A DNA stretch of 64,000 bases from Prevotellaceae bacterium UBA4332. Lineage in GTDB: Bacteria > Bacteroidota > Bacteroidia > Bacteroidales > Bacteroidaceae. Numbering within the stretch: position 1 is the stretch's first letter; each line of letters begins with the position of its first letter. The stretch spans positions 59,573 to 123,572 of the forward strand of contig DGTQ01000002.1 in the NCBI GenBank assembly GCA_002394365.1, in the 5' to 3' direction. The position numbers and the translations under genes were made by a program. The notes beneath the pieces are model-generated. The model did no database searches. It worked only from the letters and a program-made list of their open reading frames with translations, and was not told where the DNA came from. This document shows positions 44,734 through 53,637 of the stretch, one piece after another.

Positions 44734-47700
44734 CTATTTCCCAAACTCTTTTTGGAAGACGACGCCTATGCCCTGAGTGTTGAGAGAGTTGCGAGTGAAA
44801 TATCTGTCGTTTGTCTGGTTATATACCTTCAGGGAGATTGTGCCACTCTTGGTGAGCAGATACTGGAGAGAGAAATCGCCTATGAAACTCTGCGAGTTGT
44901 TCTTGATATTGTCGCGATAGCCGAATTGTCCGTTGAAGAGCAGACGGTTGTTGAAGAGTCGACCACTGAGCAGACCTTCGTACTCGGCATTGCTGAAGCC
45001 CTCGTTGCCTGGGGCTATGTTGGCTCCGAAGGTGAAAGTGTTGCCCGAGCCAAGGAGGTTGCCCATGACGCTGCTCATGACATTGTTGAACTGCTGGGAG
45101 ATTGTGCCACTGAGGAAACTCTGTACGGCGAGGGTGCCTTGGCTGATGTCTCGCTGGGTGTCGGTGCCAGAGCTGCGGGTGTTGATGTCGCTGGGGGCAT
45201 AGAACCTGCCGATGGCGAGCAGATAGAGGACCTGCTGGTTCATCTCTTCCTCGGAATTGATGACAGAGTTTACCATCTGGCGGGCGTCGGAGGAGAGAGA
45301 GGGGAGATTGAGGTCGAAGGCGATGGAGGGCTTGCCTGGTGTGCCTGTGATGTTCATAAGACAGTTGACTGGCACGTTGTTGGCTGTGAGGGTGTTGCCT
45401 ATATTGAGGTCGGCAAGGGGCACACTGTTGATGGAGTACTGCGCCTGCATATTGAGGAGGGCATTGTAGGGGTCACCGCTGAAGGTGATGGTGCCTCCCT
45501 TGTTGAAGGTGAAGTCGCGACGCAGGAGATTCTGTATGGTCATCTTATAGAGACCGTGGTCGGTAATGTAGTTGCCGAAGATGTCGAGCCCGCCTTTGTT
45601 GAAATAGTTGACACGCAGGTCGCCCGAGCCAAAGAGGTCGATATAGTCGCCAGTGGTCTCGTCCATAAGGAGGTGGAGACGGGCATCGGGGGTGGCATGA
45701 ATGAAGAAGTTGAGGTGGAGATTGGTAGTTTGAGAGGGAGTGAGAGGAAGTGAGAGGGGAGTGAGAGGGAGCCCTCCCCCTTGGGGGGAGTCAGAGGGGG
45801 TTGCACTGCGCCATGTTATGATGTCGCCAGAGCGAATGGCATCGGGCGAGGACGCATTATATATAAGGTAAGAGCCAGGGAGGGTTGTGGCGTCAGCATT
45901 GACGACGAGGTCGTTATCCTTGCCATGAATGCCTATGTCGCCATTGATGATGGCACTGCCACAGAAGGTGTCTTCGCCCTGAAGCTGTGGAAAATCATAG
46001 GCGAGCAGACGGGAGGTGGTGGCATAGAGGTCGTAGGACAGGTGGGTGAGGTGCTCATGGTGGATGCCACCCGTGAGGTAGGCTGTGCCTCCAGACTTAT
46101 CCTTGAGCACGGCATCGCGGAACTGTATGTCGTCAGGAATGAAGGTGACGGTATCTCCAGGCAGGGTGTAGCGACAGTTGGTGGGGGTGAGGGTGAAGGC
46201 ACCACTGGCAAAGATTTTTCCCTCGAGATTGATATTGCTGAAGGGTCCAAAGAGGCGCACTTGTCCTGTGCCACGCAGCTGACTGTCCTTCATGAATGAG
46301 GAGCAGAAGGTCTGTACAAAGTCGAGAGGGGTGTTGCGTGGCTGGATGTCGAGTTCTATCTCGCCTGGGGAAGGGGAGATATAGCCACTGAGGAGGAGCT
46401 CCCCTGTGTCCTCCTCGCAGACGCCGTCAAGATTGATGTGTCTGGTGGCGTTATCGTAGTCGGCATTGAGATGCAGGGTGCCGAGATTGCCTTGCTCAAA
46501 GAGGAAGTTGGCTACGTCGAGATTGCCGCTGGCATTGATGTCTCCGAGTATGCCCTTGGCAGAGAGTGTGCCTGACGCCATGCCGCCAAACTCTACTGAA
46601 TGGAAATTGATAAGGTTGAGGATATAGCTGACGTCCACGTTGGAGAGCTGGCAGACGAGGGAGTCGGCTGGATTGGCGGAGGCTGTGCCATTGATGTTGA
46701 TATACTGCGTGTGGCTGCCTGCGTGGAAATTCTCAATGCGAACGATGCCGTCCTGATATTGTATCTTGTTGGAGCGCATGGTCCAGAGGCTGTCGCCAAT
46801 CTGGAATTCAGACTGGGGAATGGCGAGATTGAAGGCTGTGCCGCGAGGTGTGCTGAAGAATTGTGCCTTGCCGATGAGGCTGCCCTTGAAAGCGTTGGCA
46901 CGCTGGTTATCCCACGAGAAGACGGAGTGAAGATGGTCTGCCTTGCCCTCGCAATGGAGGGAGAGGGCTACAGGACCATTCTGCTCCATGAAGTCGGTGG
47001 TGAGATGAGAGTGGAGGGTGGAGTCGGAGGTATAGAGATGGAGCATGGTGCCATTGAACTTCTGTCCGCTGGCACGAAGGGTGGGCACTGCGAGGGTGAG
47101 GTCGGCAGTAGCTGCATGGGTGTTGATGTTGCCATACAGGATGGCTTCCTCGTCAATCTCTATGCTGGGAGGAAGGAACGACTTGAGTACTGCAGGGTCT
47201 TTGAGTCTGAGGTTGAGGGTGAAATCATTGGCGCTGCTTACGGGCTGGCTGGCGAGTCTGCCCAAATTGCGTGGCAGGATGCGTTGGGCTGCTGGCATGT
47301 GGACAGCCACTATGTGCATGATATTGGCAGGGAGAGTGGAGAGATTGATATTGTTGCCTACCATGTTGACATCAGCTATGTCGGAGGTAAGCTGGACCAC
47401 GGTGGGGCTGACGGTAATATGGGCATTGAGGGGCTGGTTGCCAAGTGCAGAGGTGAGGTGGAGACGAGAGGGAGAGAAGTTTTGTACGTCAATGTCGGCA
47501 TCGATGATGTTCTTCTTGCCAAGGTCGGCAGTGCCGTTGGCATGAAGAAAGACGTTGGGGTCGTTGATGTCTATGGTGCCAGTGACAGTGTTTCCTGTCA
47601 GCTTGCCGTTTATGCGAGCGTTGTGGTATGTATAGTTGTTGTAGGTAAATTCCTTGACGGTGCCACTGAGGGATGTGCCCTGCCTGGGGTTCAGGATATT

Positions 47701-49020
47701 GCGTGAGTTAAGACTTATGTCGCCAGTGATTATGCCGAGGCTCTTGTCGCCTGTTATCTGGGCGAGGTTGATGCCTTGCGGAATGACGTGGGCAGTGAGG
47801 GCACCACGTGTGTATTCGGCAGTAAGGTCGGCCTTGCCAGCCCTGGTAGTGGTGATACGTGCCTTGCCCCTGGCGTGGTGAGGAGCCAGAAGACTCGCGT
47901 TGCCCTCAACACTTACATTGCCGAGGGAAAGAACCTGCTGGGGGAGGTTTATGCCATAGGAAGAGAGGTGGCGCAAAGCCTGTTCGGAAACAGCAAGACG
48001 GCTTATTTTGACGTCTCCTGTAGGAGAAGCGAGCAGATTGCGCAGTGTGGCTTGCAGATTGGCATCAAGCCCAGAGGCGGAGGCTCCACGAAGCGAAGAC
48101 TTGAGACGCAGGTGAGCCTGAGTGAGGCTGTTTGTGCCTTGAGAGGTGAGTTGAAACTTGCAGCTGGTATCGTCCCCGTGAGCCTGCGGAATGAGGAATG
48201 TAAGGTCGGAGAGGGTGACATTGCCAGCGAGGTTGAGACTGTGTTTGAAGGAGGACAGTGCGTCACCTTTGTGAGCATAGCTGATGGTGGCATGGGGCGA
48301 GGAAATTGCGGACAGTGGCAGCTGGAGAGACAGGTCGGTGAGGGTGGCAGAATGAGGGGTGGCAAGGAGAGAGAAGGTAAGATGCTTGAGATGGAGACCT
48401 GACTTCTCCTTGAGGTGGAGACGCTTCACATCGACATTGAGAGTGTCGTCGGTAAGGTGGTTGAGCTTGATGTGTGACGAGAGTTCGGTGATGCTCAGGT
48501 GATATGGAGAGAACTCCTTTGCTGACAGAGGCACATCGGCACGGTCATAGCTGAGGGCACTGTTGCGAATGACGAGCGAAGCTATGCGCAGGTCGAGAGG
48601 GGTAGAGGAGAGGGTGTCCTTGCTCTTGAGCGAGTCGATAAGAAACTGACAGTTGAGAGGCGAGGAGGCATCCCGTTGGGTAAGGTGAGCCTTCATGCCG
48701 AAGAGCTGGGCAGAGGTAATGCGTACCTGTCCGTCTAACAGAGGGAGAAGTTCGATACTCGCTGAGAGACGATTGGCTCGCAGGAGGTCCTTGCCTTGCT
48801 GGTCGGGCACATAGAGGTTGTCAACAATGATGCGCGAGGGCAGACGTAATTCTACGTTGCCCACGCTGACATGCGTGCCGAGTTTCTCGCTCAACAGTCT
48901 GCTTGCCTGATTGCCTAAATAGGCTTGCACCACTGGAATACGGGGCAGAACGAAAGCGAGAAGCCATAGGAAAACAATGGCTCCTAAGAGGACGCGTACT
49001 ATGTGGCGGATGAAGCTCAT
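44734..49020 (-). CDS. tamB: TamB-like translocation and assembly module protein
   Basis: About 1428 residues from the Met at 49020, chosen because it directly precedes the IRHIVRVLLGAIVFLWLLAFVLP membrane anchor; the frame is open upstream into repeat sequence. The protein is a long periplasmic beta-rich bridge between inner and outer membrane, used for outer-membrane protein or lipid transport. The N-terminal AsmA-like region (LSEKLGTHVSVGNVELRLPSRIIVDNLYVPD) and the C-terminal DUF490/TamB domain (NYFNKGGLDIFGNYITDHGLYKMTIQNLLRRDFTFNKGGTITFSGDPYNALLNM) are clear. A repeat-derived Pro/Leu/Ser insert (PSDSPQGGGLPLTPLSLPLTP) precedes the TamB core. No BamA-like TamA is adjacent. Confidence 0.92.
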   Translation of the reverse strand: MSFIRHIVRVLLGAIVFLWLLAFVLPRIPVVQAYLGNQASRLLSEKLGTHVSVGNVELRLPSRIIVDNLYVPDQQGKDLLRANRLSASIELLPLLDGQVRITSAQLFGMKAHLTQRDASSPLNCQFLIDSLKSKDTLSSTPLDLRIASLVIRNSALSYDRADVPLSAKEFSPYHLSITELSSHIKLNHLTDDTLNVDVKRLHLKEKSGLHLKHLTFSLLATPHSATLTDLSLQLPLSAISSPHATISYAHKGDALSSFKHSLNLAGNVTLSDLTFLIPQAHGDDTSCKFQLTSQGTNSLTQAHLRLKSSLRGASASGLDANLQATLRNLLASPTGDVKISRLAVSEQALRHLSSYGINLPQQVLSLGNVSVEGNASLLAPHHARGKARITTTRAGKADLTAEYTRGALTAHVIPQGINLAQITGDKSLGIITGDISLNSRNILNPRQGTSLSGTVKEFTYNNYTYHNARINGKLTGNTVTGTIDINDPNVFLHANGTADLGKKNIIDADIDVQNFSPSRLHLTSALGNQPLNAHITVSPTVVQLTSDIADVNMVGNNINLSTLPANIMHIVAVHMPAAQRILPRNLGRLASQPVSSANDFTLNLRLKDPAVLKSFLPPSIEIDEEAILYGNINTHAATADLTLAVPTLRASGQKFNGTMLHLYTSDSTLHSHLTTDFMEQNGPVALSLHCEGKADHLHSVFSWDNQRANAFKGSLIGKAQFFSTPRGTAFNLAIPQSEFQIGDSLWTMRSNKIQYQDGIVRIENFHAGSHTQYININGTASANPADSLVCQLSNVDVSYILNLINFHSVEFGGMASGTLSAKGILGDINASGNLDVANFLFEQGNLGTLHLNADYDNATRHINLDGVCEEDTGELLLSGYISPSPGEIELDIQPRNTPLDFVQTFCSSFMKDSQLRGTGQVRLFGPFSNINLEGKIFASGAFTLTPTNCRYTLPGDTVTFIPDDIQFRDAVLKDKSGGTAYLTGGIHHEHLTHLSYDLYATTSRLLAYDFPQLQGEDTFCGSAIINGDIGIHGKDNDLVVNADATTLPGSYLIYNASSPDAIRSGDIITWRSATPSDSPQGGGLPLTPLSLPLTPSQTTNLHLNFFIHATPDARLHLLMDETTGDYIDLFGSGDLRVNYFNKGGLDIFGNYITDHGLYKMTIQNLLRRDFTFNKGGTITFSGDPYNALLNMQAQYSINSVPLADLNIGNTLTANNVPVNCLMNITGTPGKPSIAFDLNLPSLSSDARQMVNSVINSEEEMNQQVLYLLAIGRFYAPSDINTRSSGTDTQRDISQGTLAVQSFLSGTISQQFNNVMSSVMGNLLGSGNTFTFGANIAPGNEGFSNAEYEGLLSGRLFNNRLLFNGQFGYRDNIKNNSQSFIGDFSLQYLLTKSGTISLKVYNQTNDRYFTRNSLNTQGIGVVFQKEFGK
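45731..45802 (+). repeat. GC-rich REP-like repeat inside tamB
   Basis: Includes the palindrome CTCCCCCTTGGGGGGAG and GAGGGAGTGAGAGG repeats. Translated in frame as a Pro/Leu/Ser-rich loop. Confidence 0.78.
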
Positions 49021-49035
49021 AATATAAAAAGGAGA

Positions 49036-49136
49036 CCTCTGACCTCTCCCCATCTATCTCCAAGGGAGAGAGAGTCCTCCCCCTTGGGGGGAGCTCTTGC
49101 TCTGGCAAGCCAACAAGTTGGAGCGAGAGGGGGTGG
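49036..49136 (+). repeat. REP-like element between yggS and tamB
   Basis: Contains the CCTCCCCCTTGGGGGGAG hairpin and, at 49096-49116, 21 bases identical to the last 21 bases of the window (63980-64000). Confidence 0.82.
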
Positions 49137-49141
49137 AGTCC

Positions 49142-49801
49142 TTACGTGTTGAAGATTCTGGAGCCTACACGAACGTGGTTGGAGCCACACTCCTGGGCAA
49201 TGAGATAGTCGCCACTCATGCCATAGGAACGAATACGGAATGCATCGTCGGAGGCAAAATAGCGTTGCTTGATAGTGAGGAAGAGCTCCTGGGCTTTCAG
49301 AAATTCAGAGCGTATCTGTGCCTCGTTGTCGGTATTGCTCGCCATCATCATTATGCCGCAGATGCGCACATGAGAGAGAGCCCTCCATTCTCCAGACTCA
49401 AGCATGGCGAGACACTCTGAGGGCAGCATGCCGCTCTTTGTCTCCTCTTGCGCAAGGTGGAGTTCAAGGAGGATGTCGATGGTGCGCTCGTGCTTAGCCG
49501 CCTGTTTCTCTATCTCCATCATGAGTTTGAGTGAGTCCACTGCTTCTATCATGGAGATGTAGGGGGCTATATACTTTACCTTGTTGGTCTGCATGTGGCC
49601 TATGAAGTGCCACTCTATGTCCTTGGGCAGGGCTTCGTGCTTCAGGCGCAGTTCCTGTTCGCGGCTTTCGCCAAAGACACGCTGACCTGCCTCGTAGGCT
49701 TCCTGCACAGCCTCGATGGTGTGATACTTGCTCACAGCCACCAGCTCAATGTTACTGTGCAGGCTATTCCTTACTTCCTGTAGGTTTGATTTGATGCTCA
49801 T
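49142..49801 (-). CDS. yggS: YggS/PipY-family pyridoxal-phosphate homeostasis protein
   Basis: 219 residues, normal length. A PLP-binding single TIM-barrel protein that controls free vitamin B6 levels. It has LVAVSKYHTIEAVQEAYEAGQRVFGESREQE with the PLP-Lys (VSK), WHFIGHMQTNK, DILLELHLAQEETKSGM, ICGIMMMASN and the end GMSGDYLIAQECGSNHVRVGSRIF. Its start lies inside the end of the DUF4494 gene (38-bp overlap), so the two are translationally coupled. Confidence 0.94.
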   Translation of the reverse strand: MSIKSNLQEVRNSLHSNIELVAVSKYHTIEAVQEAYEAGQRVFGESREQELRLKHEALPKDIEWHFIGHMQTNKVKYIAPYISMIEAVDSLKLMMEIEKQAAKHERTIDILLELHLAQEETKSGMLPSECLAMLESGEWRALSHVRICGIMMMASNTDNEAQIRSEFLKAQELFLTIKQRYFASDDAFRIRSYGMSGDYLIAQECGSNHVRVGSRIFNT

Positions 49802-50231
49802 AGACGTCCATTATTGAGGTTTCGGCAACAGAGGCAATCTTCCAGTCCTGCATACCTGTGTTGAGGACTTCCTCTATGTTTTTGACTGCATTCTGCAGAG
49901 TGTTGCTCTGCACGAGATAGTTGACACCAGAGTATTTCTCCTTGCCAGACTTCTCGTCAATGATGATAAACTGTACCTTGGTCTTGTACCACTTGTCATC
50001 AGACGGATTGTCGGAGAAGAAAATCTCGCTGTAGGGCGCTTTCTTTATGTCGGTAACGTCAAATTCGCCTGTGGAGTAATGGCTTGCTTCCTCGGTGATG
50101 GCTTCCTCTGCCTCGGTGAAGGAGAGGGCATCAACTACGTACATCTCTGGCACTTTCTTCTGTGTGCCGTCTTCCATCATCTTGTCGTATTTTACTTTTG
50201 TTTCAAACCACTCTGCTGTTCTTGATCTCAT
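49764..50231 (-). CDS. DUF4494 family protein
   Basis: 155 residues, a Bacteroidetes-only family of unknown function (WFETKVKYDKMMEDGTQKKVPEMYVVDALSFTEAEEAI, then WYKTKVQFIIIDEKSGKEKYSGVNYLVQSNTLQNAVKNI). No signal or membrane segment. It overlaps yggS by 38 bp; this pairing suggests linked functions but none is known. Confidence 0.85.
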   Translation of the reverse strand: MRSRTAEWFETKVKYDKMMEDGTQKKVPEMYVVDALSFTEAEEAITEEASHYSTGEFDVTDIKKAPYSEIFFSDNPSDDKWYKTKVQFIIIDEKSGKEKYSGVNYLVQSNTLQNAVKNIEEVLNTGMQDWKIASVAETSIMDVYEHQIKPTGSKE

Positions 50232-50268
50232 TGTGTTTACTTAGTTTTTATAGGGTTTATTATTATTG

Positions 50269-50943
50269 TTATTGTTGTTTTATGTTTGCTATAAAGGTGT
50301 TTAGCTTCTCGATGTTCTTTATGCCTGGTTCGTCCTCAAAACCTGAATTGAGGTCTATGCCGACAAACTGTGGGTGGTGGAACTGGCGTATGCGCTCCAC
50401 GTCGTCAGGGGTTATGCCACCAGAGAGCAGGAAGGGAATATTGCCGTCGTAGCCTTCAAGGACGCTCCAGTCGAACTGCTTGCCTGAACCTCCGTAGCCC
50501 TTGCACTGTGTGTCGAAGAGAAACATATCGACGTGACCTTCATAGGCTCTCCATCGCTCGATGTCTTCTGCCGTACCTATGCTTAGTGCCTTGATGATTT
50601 TGATGCTGGGCAGGATGTCGGGCACGAGTGTGCGACGAAGGTTGTCAATATAGACAGGGCTCTCGCTGCCATGCAGCTGCAGGTAGTCCAGATGGTAGTT
50701 GTAGGCATGGGTGATGACCGTTTGTGGCATTTCGTCAACAAATACTCCCACCTTCTGTATGGCAGAGGAGGCAGTGGTGATTTTGTCGTCGGACATATTG
50801 GGTATGATGCCAGCGTGGGTGCTTATGCTTTGCACATAGCGTGGGCTCTTGGGATAGAAGATGAATCCCAGCAGGTCAACACCCAGATTGCAGACGTCGC
50901 GAATGTTGGAGGGCTCGCGCATGCCACATACTTTTATCAGCAT
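50269..50943 (-). CDS. trpF: Phosphoribosylanthranilate isomerase
   Basis: 224 residues. It converts phosphoribosylanthranilate to CdRP in tryptophan synthesis. TIM-barrel with the catalytic MLIKVCGMREPSNI (Cys7), GFIFYPKSPRYV, QLHGSESP, FLFDTQCKGYGGSGKQFDW (catalytic Asp) and PFLLSGGITPDDV. No other trp gene lies in the window, so it is separated from the usual operon. A gap of 37 bp separates it from DUF4494. Confidence 0.94.
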   Translation of the reverse strand: MLIKVCGMREPSNIRDVCNLGVDLLGFIFYPKSPRYVQSISTHAGIIPNMSDDKITTASSAIQKVGVFVDEMPQTVITHAYNYHLDYLQLHGSESPVYIDNLRRTLVPDILPSIKIIKALSIGTAEDIERWRAYEGHVDMFLFDTQCKGYGGSGKQFDWSVLEGYDGNIPFLLSGGITPDDVERIRQFHHPQFVGIDLNSGFEDEPGIKNIEKLNTFIANIKQQ

Positions 50944-50998
50944 ATGTTTTTGGTTATGATGCAGATATTATGCTTATGTTTTTTTGCTTAATTCTATA

Positions 50999-53605
50999 TC
51001 AGAAACTTAGTCCGAAGCCCAGACGCACAGCGTTCTTGGGGGCAGCGGTATGGTCATTGTAGTTGAGACGGCGCACGTAGTCGATGCGGAAAAACTTGAA
51101 GATATTGTGTAGTCCTACGCGCAGTTCGGCATACGGCTCGCTGCTGTTCATGATGGTTGTGCCCTCTGGCAGCTGCATGAGATAGCTGTCGTTCTGGTTC
51201 TGGGGCAGGGTAGGGTTGTTCTTGTCGGAGAGACTACCCCAAAGCAGGTTGACGCCGATGTGCTCGCGCCATTTGAGTTTCTTGAGAAACGGGATACGAT
51301 TGAGAATCTTGCCCTGAAGGTCCCACTCGGTCATGAAACTGACGTAGCGGTCGTTCATGAATTCCATATCGGTAACGAGGCTGAAGGTCTCGGGCTGACG
51401 TATGAGAGAGAGGTTGGCAGCTGGAGCCATGAGCAATGGGAATGGTACCTTGCTCCACTGTATTCCACCCTTCAGGCGGAGGTCTATCATACCACAGTTC
51501 TTAACCCACAGACGCTTATAGATGCTTGCCTCGGTAACGTGGTAGCGATATTCGCCGCCCATAAAGCCCTGCAAGCCGATGGTGTGCTTGAGTTTGAAAA
51601 TGGGTGCCTCGTGGTTGAGAGGGAAACGTTGGTTCTTGGTATTCATATACTGCTGACCAGGCGAGAAGGTAATCTGGAAATACACCTCTGACGTGCGATA
51701 CGAACCATGATTCCAGAAATCCTTGTTGGCATCTCTCGGTGGTTGGTTAGGGTCTGCAGCAGGAGAGCCCATGTGGGTATAGAAAAGGTCGCCGATGGCA
51801 GTGCTCCTGTCGAACTTGAAACCTCCCTTGACGTTGAGACCCCACGAGTTTTCGTGCTCGTAGCTTATCTCCTGAGTGTTGTGCAGAGCCATGCGTTTGA
51901 CGTTGCTCCAACGTACAGAGGCAAAGAGGTTATCCTTGTCGAGCTGGCTGAACTTGTCGGAGGCTGAGCTGATATCGTAGGTAGAGGTGAAGGAGAGATT
52001 CTTGCGAGGGTACTCCTGTGGCAGGTATGCCTTCTTGTTGAATGACCATGTGATGGTTCCGCTATAATAGTTCTTCTTCGAGCGGAAACCTCGTGCATAG
52101 TAACCCTTGAAGAAGAGGTGAGGATGCAGATTGGCTGTAGTCTGGAAGGCAGGCTTAAAGCGGAAGCCGTCGATATTGTTGCTGGAGACGAAGGAGTTGA
52201 CTGGACCAAGGTCTATCTTGCTTGGGTGGTCGCTCTTTACAAGCTCCACATAATTCTCCAGAACAGCCTTCATAAGGATGATTGCCCAGCCGAAGTGCTT
52301 GGTGTTCTTTATGCCCTTGACGAAGTTGTTAATCTCTGCCTCGCCATGTGTGAGTTCTATGTCGCGATTGTCTGCCCAGTATTCTTTCGAGCGCATCTGG
52401 GCATAGGGGTCGATGGTCTCCTTTGCCTTTCCGCGGAAAATCTTTTTGTCTATAGGCTCGAAAGAGTAGTCGGTGCGGCGAGACGTGCGAGTGATGAGGA
52501 AGTGGTCGAACTTACCCGTGAGTGACATTTCCACGAGCATGTCATTGGTGGAGAGCACCCACTGCTTGTCTGGCATCTGGGTGTATTCCTGGTCTATCGC
52601 CATACTCCTGACGAAATTGATGTCGGAGCGATTGGGGATGCGCAGGCTCACCTTCTTGACGTGCAACACGCTGTCCTTGGTGATGTATAGGTTGCCATTG
52701 AAGCCGAAATCCTGCTGGTTGTTGGGCGTAAAGGTGACGCAGATACAGGAATCTTCGCCTATCTTCAATGTGTCAGTAAGGTAGTAGCGATAGAAATTTG
52801 TTGCACCATCAGCTATTGGCGAGGTGAAATGCTGGCGCAATAATCTTACCTGATTATCGTATATATCCACTTCGCTGAAAATATCCTTGGCAAGAGCAGT
52901 GAAGAGGTCGCCCGTCTCTATCAGGTCGTTGATGCCACTCTCTTTCTCTGCTTCCACTACGGTCTTTTCGTCCTTGGGGTCCTGGCGATAATAGTAGCGT
53001 GACACCTTCTCGGTAGTTATTACGGGCAGGACGTATTTTTCCGTTATGGGGTTTTTCTCTATCTGGTTCTTCAGGTAGGCTTTCTTGGCATATATGCCAG
53101 AATCGAGAGCATGCTCGCTCAGTTCGTTGAGTGCTATGGTGAGTTTCTCGTAGTTACGATACTGGTAAAAGGGGTTTACCTCCAGCTTGTTCTGCTTCTT
53201 GGCAGCTATGACGCGCTTCATAAAGGCAACGGCTGGATTGTCCTTGCGACTGTACTTACGCTTCTTGGATTTTACGATAACCTCGTTGAGGGCTCTCACG
53301 TCAGTACGCATGCGAATGACGAGTTCGTCCTTGTTGTTCTCGCTTATAGTTATGGTCTGCGCCTTGTAGCCAACGGCAGAAAAGTGCAGTTTCCACCCAT
53401 TATGGCGAGGAATGGAGAATATGCCGTCCTGGTCGGTGAGGACGGTTATGCGATGACCTTTGTATGAAACGCTCACACGTGGTATGGTCTCGCCTGTAGC
53501 TTCGTCAAAAATTATTCCTCGTATTTGTTGTGCCAGCAGGGGAGAACACAACACCATTTGCATGGCGAGGAGTAATGACAATATGTAAAATCTCTTCATA
53601 AACAT
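50999..53605 (-). CDS. Outer-membrane protein with carboxypeptidase-regulatory-like and DUF5686 domains
   Basis: 868 residues. Signal peptide to about residue 25 (SPLLAQQ); ATG 53599 (MKRFYILS) is the likelier start. A CarboxypepD_reg-like domain follows (IRGIIFDEATGETIPRVSVSYKG, residues 28-115), as at the N terminus of SusC/TonB-type proteins, then the DUF5686 region (NPAVAFMKRVIAAKKQNKLEVNPFYQYRNYEKL) and a predicted beta barrel ending with aromatic LGFGLSF. Outer-membrane location is likely; function unknown. 32 bp after the inositol-phosphate synthase gene. Confidence 0.85.
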   Translation of the reverse strand: MFMKRFYILSLLLAMQMVLCSPLLAQQIRGIIFDEATGETIPRVSVSYKGHRITVLTDQDGIFSIPRHNGWKLHFSAVGYKAQTITISENNKDELVIRMRTDVRALNEVIVKSKKRKYSRKDNPAVAFMKRVIAAKKQNKLEVNPFYQYRNYEKLTIALNELSEHALDSGIYAKKAYLKNQIEKNPITEKYVLPVITTEKVSRYYYRQDPKDEKTVVEAEKESGINDLIETGDLFTALAKDIFSEVDIYDNQVRLLRQHFTSPIADGATNFYRYYLTDTLKIGEDSCICVTFTPNNQQDFGFNGNLYITKDSVLHVKKVSLRIPNRSDINFVRSMAIDQEYTQMPDKQWVLSTNDMLVEMSLTGKFDHFLITRTSRRTDYSFEPIDKKIFRGKAKETIDPYAQMRSKEYWADNRDIELTHGEAEINNFVKGIKNTKHFGWAIILMKAVLENYVELVKSDHPSKIDLGPVNSFVSSNNIDGFRFKPAFQTTANLHPHLFFKGYYARGFRSKKNYYSGTITWSFNKKAYLPQEYPRKNLSFTSTYDISSASDKFSQLDKDNLFASVRWSNVKRMALHNTQEISYEHENSWGLNVKGGFKFDRSTAIGDLFYTHMGSPAADPNQPPRDANKDFWNHGSYRTSEVYFQITFSPGQQYMNTKNQRFPLNHEAPIFKLKHTIGLQGFMGGEYRYHVTEASIYKRLWVKNCGMIDLRLKGGIQWSKVPFPLLMAPAANLSLIRQPETFSLVTDMEFMNDRYVSFMTEWDLQGKILNRIPFLKKLKWREHIGVNLLWGSLSDKNNPTLPQNQNDSYLMQLPEGTTIMNSSEPYAELRVGLHNIFKFFRIDYVRRLNYNDHTAAPKNAVRLGFGLSF

Positions 53606-53637
53606 AATTTTTTTCTCAAATCTTAAAAAAAATCATT

